A DNA stretch of 10,948 nt. Source: JBGOUJ01 sp041477005 (lineage in GTDB: Bacteria > Acidobacteriota > Terriglobia > Bryobacterales > JACQDG01). A model generated the notes under the pieces. It was given only the letters and a program-made list of their open reading frames with translations, was not told the origin of the DNA and did not search any database. The translations under genes and the position numbers were made by a program. The DNA is taken from positions 1-10,948 of the forward strand of contig JBGOUJ010000213.1 in the NCBI GenBank assembly GCA_041477005.1, read 5' to 3'. This document shows, in pieces, positions 5,752 through 10,948 of this stretch. Positions within the stretch are counted from its first letter, which is position 1. Every line of letters begins with the position of its first letter.

Positions 5752-6449
5752 TCGCGCTGCTGGCAGCCCTTGCAGCCGCTGCCGGGGCGACGGCACAGCA
5801 GCCTCGTCCGCCCTACCTTTACGTCCGGCTGGTCAGCTCCAAGGCCGCGCAGGCCTCGAAGCCAGGTGAGCCGGCGCGGGCATTGAACAACGAGCGGATC
5901 CCGCTTCAGGTTTGCATCAAGACCAGGAGCGTCGAGGACCGGTTTGAACAGCCTGACATTCAGGCGCTTAACCAGCACCCGGAGTATTTCCAGCACCGGC
6001 CGCCGCCCAATGTCACGCTCTCGCTCCGAAAGATCACCCCGGGCGGGAGGCAGGATGTGCCGTTCCGTATCGTCTCCTCGGGCCTCGGCAAGGATCTCAC
6101 GGTCTATTACGTGAGTGCCGATATTGACGTTCTCGAGGACAAGGCCATGCGGCTTCAGCGGGCCGAGCAGTTTGTCGAGTGGATGGCTAGCCAGGACGCG
6201 GGCGATCCCCGCAGCAACCTGCTAAAGGGATCCCTGGGAAAGCAGCGGTTGGCGGCTCTGTTTGAAGAACAGTACATCAACAACCCGCCGGGGGATTACG
6301 AGATCATCGCGCGGTACAATCCGACCACGCCGGACAACTGGAGGGGAACTCTCGTCTCAGCGCCGTTGCTGCTTCGGGTAATCGCCGCGGGCGATTTTTT
6401 TGAAGTGGCCAAGGCCAAGCTCGCCCCGGGCGCCGGCAACCGCCCGTAG
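5733..6449 (+). CDS. Secreted protein of unknown function overlapping the end of sucA
   Basis: 238 aa. The ATG at 5733 lies inside the last codons of sucA, an overlap of 19 nt in another frame. The start is chosen because it begins a clean signal peptide (MAKRPVIALLAALAAAAGAT, cleavage after A21 in ATA|QQ). AAGGA (5714-5718) is 14 nt upstream and AGG abuts the ATG, so the ribosome site is weak and coupling to sucA is likely. The mature protein alternates beta-like segments (YLYVRLVSS, RIPLQVCIKT, VTLSLRKI, DLTVYYVSADIDVL) with a helical part at about 140-185, then DYEIIARYNP and a strand-rich end. This suggests an extracellular beta-sandwich. There is one cysteine in the mature part and no catalytic motif. 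I do not recognise a family. The frame is open for 311 codons upstream, but that is the shadow of sucA. Confidence 0.72.
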   Translation: MAKRPVIALLAALAAAAGATAQQPRPPYLYVRLVSSKAAQASKPGEPARALNNERIPLQVCIKTRSVEDRFEQPDIQALNQHPEYFQHRPPPNVTLSLRKITPGGRQDVPFRIVSSGLGKDLTVYYVSADIDVLEDKAMRLQRAEQFVEWMASQDAGDPRSNLLKGSLGKQRLAALFEEQYINNPPGDYEIIARYNPTTPDNWRGTLVSAPLLLRVIAAGDFFEVAKAKLAPGAGNRP

Positions 6450-6459
6450 CCGGGATTTT
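6433..6459 (+). terminator. Weak candidate terminator after the secreted-protein gene
   Basis: CCGGC (6433-6437) pairs with GCCGG (6449-6453) around an 11-nt loop, followed by GATTTT. An outer pair, CGCCCCG (6422-6428) with CGGGGCG (6464-6470), could enclose it. It lies between convergent genes, where a terminator is expected, but the stem is short and the T-run has only four bases. Confidence 0.3.
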
Positions 6460-6505
6460 GCCACGGGGCGGGTCCAACACGGGAGAGACGGCCGCAGCCG
6501 CTCCT

Positions 6506-6537
6506 AAGGCAACGAGGGATCAAGGCAACGAGGGATC
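6506..6537. repeat. Perfect 16-bp tandem duplication across a stop codon
   Basis: AAGGCAACGAGGGATC occurs twice with no gap (6506-6521 and 6522-6537). The stop of the HugZ-like gene (TGA, 6522-6520) spans the junction. In the gene's sense the last codon is CCT followed by TGA. With a single copy it would be CCT followed by TAG, so the protein is the same either way. This points to a recent slippage duplication. Confidence 0.93.
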
Positions 6538-7347
6538 ACCGGCGGTTGGAACGGCGCTACCACGGGCCTGGCGGACCATTTCCACCAGCACGGTCCGGGC
6601 TTCCTGGGTGGTTCGGACCTCGCGGGGGAAGGCGATGCGGGCGCCGTGGGCGCGGTCGCCGGCCTGGGTGCGGACATGAAAGCCGAGGCGGTCGACCGAG
6701 GTCATGGCGGCGCGGTCGGCCTCCAGACCGGCGAAGACCCGCGCCAGCAGCAGCAGCGAATCGGCGTGATCGGTGTTCATGTGCTGGAGGATGCCCGGGG
6801 CGGCGTCGGCCAAGGGATCGACTTCGGCCTGGTTATAGCTCTCGGCCGAAACCCATCCCATGACGCCGAAGCCGCCGACGAAGTAGACGTCCACAATTTC
6901 CATCCGGTAGAAGGCAAAGTCGTCGAAATCGACCCAATAGCGAGCGTTGTCGTAGCGGGCCAGATAGAGCTGCCGCACCTCGGCAAGCTCCGGCTCTGGA
7001 GCCATCGCCACGTTGCCGAGCAGGGTGACGCGCCCGGCCCCAAGAGGATCGCCGGCCCCATCGGCCTGTGTCACCAGCAGGCTCGCCCGGGGATCGGCCA
7101 GCAGGTTCTGGGTGTGCATGGCCATGGAGCTGATCAGAAAAAGGGGACGGCCGAGTGAGTCGAGGCCGTAGGGCATGACCGAGCCGAAGGGCCAGCCGGG
7201 CTGCTTGCGGGAAAGAGTGGAGAGGCTGCCAATGCGGCCGAGATGGACCAGCGTGCGGGCGCGCTCGGCGTAGGATGGCTCCGGCGCCGATGGGCGATCG
7301 GAAGTTTGGCCGCCGGCGGCATGCTGCCCGATGGATGAATTGGACAC
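6520..7347 (-). CDS. HugZ-like FMN split-barrel protein with C-terminal DUF2470
   Basis: 275 aa. Residues about 26-160 form a pyridoxamine 5'-phosphate oxidase-type split barrel (RIGSLSTLSRKQPGWPFGSV, RPLFLISSMAMHTQNL, DPRASLLV, GRVTLLGNV). Residues about 170-268 are a DUF2470 domain with its signature HMNTDHADSLLLL (189-201). This architecture is shared with HugZ/HutZ haem-utilisation proteins, which bind or degrade haem, and with plant GluTR-binding proteins. Which ligand applies here cannot be told. It is cytoplasmic, with no signal peptide. The start is GTG 7347; there is no clear Shine-Dalgarno and no alternative start before the domain, so it may be leaderless. It lies 140 bp downstream of the receptor gene on the same strand and is convergent with the secreted-protein gene. 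Confidence 0.85.
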   Translation of the reverse strand: MSNSSIGQHAAGGQTSDRPSAPEPSYAERARTLVHLGRIGSLSTLSRKQPGWPFGSVMPYGLDSLGRPLFLISSMAMHTQNLLADPRASLLVTQADGAGDPLGAGRVTLLGNVAMAPEPELAEVRQLYLARYDNARYWVDFDDFAFYRMEIVDVYFVGGFGVMGWVSAESYNQAEVDPLADAAPGILQHMNTDHADSLLLLARVFAGLEADRAAMTSVDRLGFHVRTQAGDRAHGARIAFPREVRTTQEARTVLVEMVRQARGSAVPTAGDPSLP

Positions 7348-7487
7348 GCTACTATTATTTTCTCATGACTCGCCGGACGTTTGCTGAACCGACACTGCTA
7401 CCGCTCCCGCTCGCGCCGCCCCTGTGGATTGAGTTGCGGTGGGCATTCGCCGACATGCCGGGCCCTGTTGGTCTGGGAGCTCGCCAT

Positions 7488-10400
7488 CTACCAGAGGAAT
7501 TTCAAGCTCATTTGCCCGATGCGCGGGTCGCGGGCGCTGGTCACGGCCCCAAAAAGGCTGCTGTTGAAATTCCCGGTCGGGTTGTTGAACTGGGCGTGGT
7601 TAAAGACGTTGAAGAACTCGGCGCGGAACTGCAGCGCCATGCTCTCAGTGATTCTGGTGTCCTTATGCAAAGCGAGATCCCAATTGTTAAAGCCCGGCCC
7701 GTGGAAGAACTTGACGTTGGAGCTGCCGAAGCCGCCCAGCGGGCCCGACGCAAAGCCGTCTTTCGAAAAGAACAGGTGCTGCCCGGTTGCTGAAGTCATC
7801 CTGGGATCGTAAGTAATGAGAGGACCCACAAAATTTGGAACGTCCGTGCCGGAGGAGCCGACGAGCGAGCGATCACCACTCTGCGAGAGGATCACCGGGA
7901 AACCGAAAGCGAAGCGAGTAATGCCACCAAAGCTCCAGCCCTGGGTCAGACGTCTCGGCAGCCTGGACAGCGCCCTGTCCAGCGGCAACGCGTAATTGTA
8001 GCTAAAAACAAAGTTGTGGGGCACGTCGAAGGACGAAAGCGCCCTGCTCAAGCGATAGTTGGTGAAATTCGTCTTCTGCCCGTACGCGGAAGAGTTATCC
8101 ATCGACTTCGAGAAAGTGTAGGCCGCCACGAAAGTGAAATTGGCCGCCTTTCTCTCCAAGGTCGCCTGGAAGGAATTGTAGTTCGAATTGGCGGTGTTCA
8201 TCTGGTAACTGTTGCTCGTGAAATTGTTCCCGAACGGACCGCGAGTGCCAATCACCTGGGAGCCGTCCGGCCGGGTGTACGTGCCGTTTTCCCCGTTCGG
8301 CCCGCACTGCGTGGTGCCTGCCTTCACCCCCGTTCCGCGCAGGCTCAGGCAGAGGTTGGGATCGCCCGGATTCGATTCCACCGCGGTAAGCAACCTGTGG
8401 CCCTGCGACCCAACATAAGCGAGCGTCATAACCATAGAGGAACTAAGCGCTCGCTGCAGGGTCAAATTGTAATGCTCTGAGTAGGGCTGCCGGTTCTGAT
8501 ACCAGTAGCCGGGCGAGCCTCCGATGGGCAGGAAGATCGAGTAGTCCAGGGTCTTGTTGGCGGGGCTGCCCGGAATCGGAAAGATAAACGGAAAGTGCAC
8601 GCCCAGGGAGCTGCCGTCCGACCGGACCCGGAACGGCTCCTGCACCAGGTCCGGCTGCGGAGCCACCCAGAACTGGCCATAGGGCGCGTCCGCCACAATG
8701 GCAAACAAGGTCAGGTCTTCAATGGCCGTGTAGTAGATGCCGTAGGAGGCTCGAATGCTGCTCTTGCCGGGCCCGCCGAGAAGCTTACCCAGAAATCCGT
8801 CCGAACTGCTGGGGGAATAAGCAAGGCCGAGGCGAGGGCCGAATTCCTTGAGATCGGTCGGCGCCAGCGTGCGCGCCACCTTTCCGGTTCCGTTGGGAGA
8901 GGTAGGATCCCCCGGCACCAGCCAGCCCAGAGGAGCAGTGGGAAACTGAGTCGACTGCACGCCCGGGATGAGGGTCTCGATTTTGTCCTCTGTGTCGTAC
9001 CACGGCATGCTGGCTTCCCAGCGCAAGCCTAAGTTCAGGGTAAGGTTCGGCTTCACGCGGAACTGGTCCTGCACGTAGACGGCCCCGTAGCGGGTCCGGG
9101 AATCCAGGAATTGAATGCTGCTCTGAACGTAACCGCTCGGGGCGCCCAGCACGAAGTCGGCGAAATCGTTGCCCGTCTCCGAGCCGTTGAAGGTGAAAGA
9201 ACCATTCACGTTGCTGGAAAGGTTTCTGTCGTTCACCTGGAGATAACGGAAATCGCCACCGAACTTCAGCGTGTGCCTTCCGAAGATCTTGGAGAAGTTC
9301 TCAGCGGCATGCCAGGTATTGTTCGGCTGTGTCCGGACAGCGTTGTTTCCGACGGCGAAATTGTTGAACAAAAGCTGCGGGACGCCCTCGAACTGCGGGT
9401 ACGGGAAGATCCCCAACCCGGTGTTCGCTATGAAGCCAAGGTCGGAGAGCTTCACGTCGCGGCCCGCCGTCGGCTTGTTCGTAACTGTCGCCATGCGAGT
9501 AAAGCTCAAGCGAGCCTCGTTGACGGCCGAGGGTCCCAGAACTTTCACATTGCTCAGCACACCCTGTTGCGCCCTGGTGGGCGTTACACCGGGAAACCCG
9601 GGAACGCCGTTGCTTAACGCGAACGGCGTTTGGATCGTCGAATCGTCATAAATGTAATAAATGAACCAGTTCCCGGTCTTCTTGTTCAGAACATCGACGC
9701 GCTGTCCTGCTTTGTCGTCTCGGGTGGTCTGGTTCAGGCCGGCGGTGGTTAGGATATTGGGGGCGGTGTTCGGCAGAGGAATGTACTTCAGCAACGGGTT
9801 CGTCGTCGGCGCAAACGCGCGCGTGGGTATCACGGCATTCGGAAAAACGCAGGCCGCGGTGGTGGTGCAGCCGCTAAAGCTGTACGGCTCGCCGTTGGTC
9901 ACCGTGTATCCCAGCCGGCTCGACAATAGCCCGGCCCAGTAGGGGCCGTTCACGTTCGTAGGTTTGCCGGCATTATCCAGGAACGAGCTCACGGAGAAAT
10001 TACCCGCGCGCTGATCGGCGGTGGGAAGCTGCAACAGGCCCGTCGAGATGCCGCGAATCTCCCGCGTGCCCTGGTAGTCGGTGAACCAGAAGATCTTGTT
10101 CTTGATCGCCGGCCCGCCCACGGCGTAGCCAAACTGGTTCCGCTTGAATGCGCCCTTCTTCGGATCGAAGAAGTTCCGGGAATCGAGATCGTCGTTCCGC
10201 AAAAACTCGAACGCCGTGCCGTGAAAGCCGTTCGTTCCCGACTTGGTGATGGCGTTCATGACCGCGCCGCTGAAGCGCCCGTATTCCGCGTCAAAGCTGT
10301 GGGTGATCAGCCGGAACTCGGCCACCGAATCGAGGGTCGGAATGATCGCCGTACCCATGTTTCGGCCTTCGGTGACGTCGCCTCCATTCACCAGGAAAGC

Positions 10401-10948
10401 GTTCGCCGCTTCCCGGCCCCCGTTGACGGAGATGTTTCCCGCGTTCAGCCCGCCCGATACCGGGCGGTCCTGCGAGATCGTGCCCGAAGTGGCCGGCGCG
10501 ACGCCCGCCTGAAGCGTCAGCAGATCGATGTAGCTGCGCCCATTGAGCGGCAGCGCCACCATCTTCTTATCCTCCACCACATCGCCCAACTGACTGTTGG
10601 TCGATTCCACCTGCACGGCGGCGGCGCTCACTTCGATCTGCTGTTCCACGTTGCCAACCTGAAGGACGATATCCACCCGGTGCTGCTCGTTGACCGTCAG
10701 ATCGATCCCGGTTTCCAGGAACTTCTGAAAGCCGGAGAGCGAACCCTCCACTTTGTACCGTCCCACCGGGAGAGCCAGGACGCGGTACTGCCCCACGGCG
10801 TCACTTCGCGTGGACTGCCTCAGATTCGTTTCCAGGTTTGTGGCCACGACCTCTACGCCCGGCAGCACGGCCGAGCTGGAATCCGTCACCGTGCCCAGGA
10901 TCGACCCCGTGACGTCGGCCCGCAACACCGGCGCTAGCAGCAGCGCCA
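7488..10948 (-). CDS. Oar-like TonB-dependent outer-membrane receptor, 5' end missing
   Basis: 1152 residues are visible. The frame is open to the right edge and enters with the end of a signal peptide (ALLLAPVLRA|D), so only the first few residues are missing. A GTG at 10928 is inside the signal peptide and is not the true start. Counting from the edge, residues 12-96 are a carboxypeptidase-regulatory-like fold (GTVTDSSSAVLPGVEV, GQYRVLALPVGRYKVE). Residues about 115-240 are the plug (LNGRSYIDLLTLQAG, VNGGREAANAFLVNGGD, SFDAEYGRFSGAVMNAITKS). The rest is a beta-barrel (RNQFGYAVGGPAIKNKIFWF, LTLNLGLRWE, GITRFAFGFP, ALQFRAEFFNVFNHAQF) that ends in the aromatic FLW of outer-membrane barrels. 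Acidobacteria carry dozens of such paralogues for importing or exporting large substrates with TonB energy. The substrate is unknown, and a link to the HugZ-like neighbour is only suggestive. Confidence 0.93.
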   Translation of the reverse strand, partial: ALLLAPVLRADVTGSILGTVTDSSSAVLPGVEVVATNLETNLRQSTRSDAVGQYRVLALPVGRYKVEGSLSGFQKFLETGIDLTVNEQHRVDIVLQVGNVEQQIEVSAAAVQVESTNSQLGDVVEDKKMVALPLNGRSYIDLLTLQAGVAPATSGTISQDRPVSGGLNAGNISVNGGREAANAFLVNGGDVTEGRNMGTAIIPTLDSVAEFRLITHSFDAEYGRFSGAVMNAITKSGTNGFHGTAFEFLRNDDLDSRNFFDPKKGAFKRNQFGYAVGGPAIKNKIFWFTDYQGTREIRGISTGLLQLPTADQRAGNFSVSSFLDNAGKPTNVNGPYWAGLLSSRLGYTVTNGEPYSFSGCTTTAACVFPNAVIPTRAFAPTTNPLLKYIPLPNTAPNILTTAGLNQTTRDDKAGQRVDVLNKKTGNWFIYYIYDDSTIQTPFALSNGVPGFPGVTPTRAQQGVLSNVKVLGPSAVNEARLSFTRMATVTNKPTAGRDVKLSDLGFIANTGLGIFPYPQFEGVPQLLFNNFAVGNNAVRTQPNNTWHAAENFSKIFGRHTLKFGGDFRYLQVNDRNLSSNVNGSFTFNGSETGNDFADFVLGAPSGYVQSSIQFLDSRTRYGAVYVQDQFRVKPNLTLNLGLRWEASMPWYDTEDKIETLIPGVQSTQFPTAPLGWLVPGDPTSPNGTGKVARTLAPTDLKEFGPRLGLAYSPSSSDGFLGKLLGGPGKSSIRASYGIYYTAIEDLTLFAIVADAPYGQFWVAPQPDLVQEPFRVRSDGSSLGVHFPFIFPIPGSPANKTLDYSIFLPIGGSPGYWYQNRQPYSEHYNLTLQRALSSSMVMTLAYVGSQGHRLLTAVESNPGDPNLCLSLRGTGVKAGTTQCGPNGENGTYTRPDGSQVIGTRGPFGNNFTSNSYQMNTANSNYNSFQATLERKAANFTFVAAYTFSKSMDNSSAYGQKTNFTNYRLSRALSSFDVPHNFVFSYNYALPLDRALSRLPRRLTQGWSFGGITRFAFGFPVILSQSGDRSLVGSSGTDVPNFVGPLITYDPRMTSATGQHLFFSKDGFASGPLGGFGSSNVKFFHGPGFNNWDLALHKDTRITESMALQFRAEFFNVFNHAQFNNPTGNFNSSLFGAVTSARDPRIGQMSLKFLW

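Noticed and set aside
4855..5796. 313-codon antisense frame under the 3' half of sucA
   Set aside because: Shadow of SucA; low-complexity Arg/Pro/Leu product with no start signal.
10221..10937. 238-codon plus-strand frame
   Set aside because: Antisense shadow of the receptor's plug and N-terminal domain.
1..10948. CRISPR array, tRNA, rRNA, insertion sequence or phage gene
   Set aside because: No regularly spaced repeats, cloverleaf-like sequence, transposase motif or terminal inverted repeats were seen. The only tandem repeats are the short ones in sucA and at 6506-6537.

Overview
The window looks like chromosomal DNA of a GC-rich acidobacterium, most likely near the Bryobacterales / Candidatus Solibacter group. 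This is inferred from gene content: a very large Oar-like outer-membrane TonB-dependent receptor with an N-terminal carboxypeptidase-regulatory-like domain, a secreted beta-propeller protein ending in an Ig-like domain, a short divergent SucA, and a possible sigma-54 promoter. No rRNA, tRNA, CRISPR array, transposase or phage gene is visible.

Left to right. Positions 1-1262 (minus) hold the 5' part of a secreted beta-propeller/Ig-like protein that runs off the left edge. A 395-bp divergent spacer carries a TGGCAC-N5-GTGCCA dyad that also reads as a sigma-54 -24/-12 element. At 1658-2071 (plus) is a small exported Ala/Glu/Lys/Gln-rich protein with an internal repeat. Positions 2072-2628 contain no confident gene: there are possible gene debris, a 22-codon ORF behind a very purine-rich Shine-Dalgarno, and a good sigma-70 promoter (TTGACA-N17-TACCAT) flanked by three dyads. 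That promoter serves two tiny two-helix membrane proteins (59 and 87 aa) whose reading frames overlap by 4 nt.

Positions 3208-5751 encode an 847-aa 2-oxoglutarate dehydrogenase E1 (SucA-type) with a short N-terminus and an in-frame 18-bp repeat next to the thiamine-diphosphate motif. Its end overlaps by 19 nt with a 238-aa secreted protein of unknown function (5733-6449). The other strand then carries a HugZ-like pyridoxamine-phosphate-oxidase-fold/DUF2470 protein (6520-7347), whose stop lies on a perfect 16-bp tandem duplication. Upstream of it on the same strand is the TonB-dependent receptor (7488 to the right edge, 5' end missing).

The genes do not form one obvious pathway. The parts that recognised families do not explain are the dyad-rich promoter with its paired small membrane proteins, the conserved-looking antisense fragment between them and sucA, and the tandem repeat in sucA. 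I see no convincing novel defence or mobile system here.
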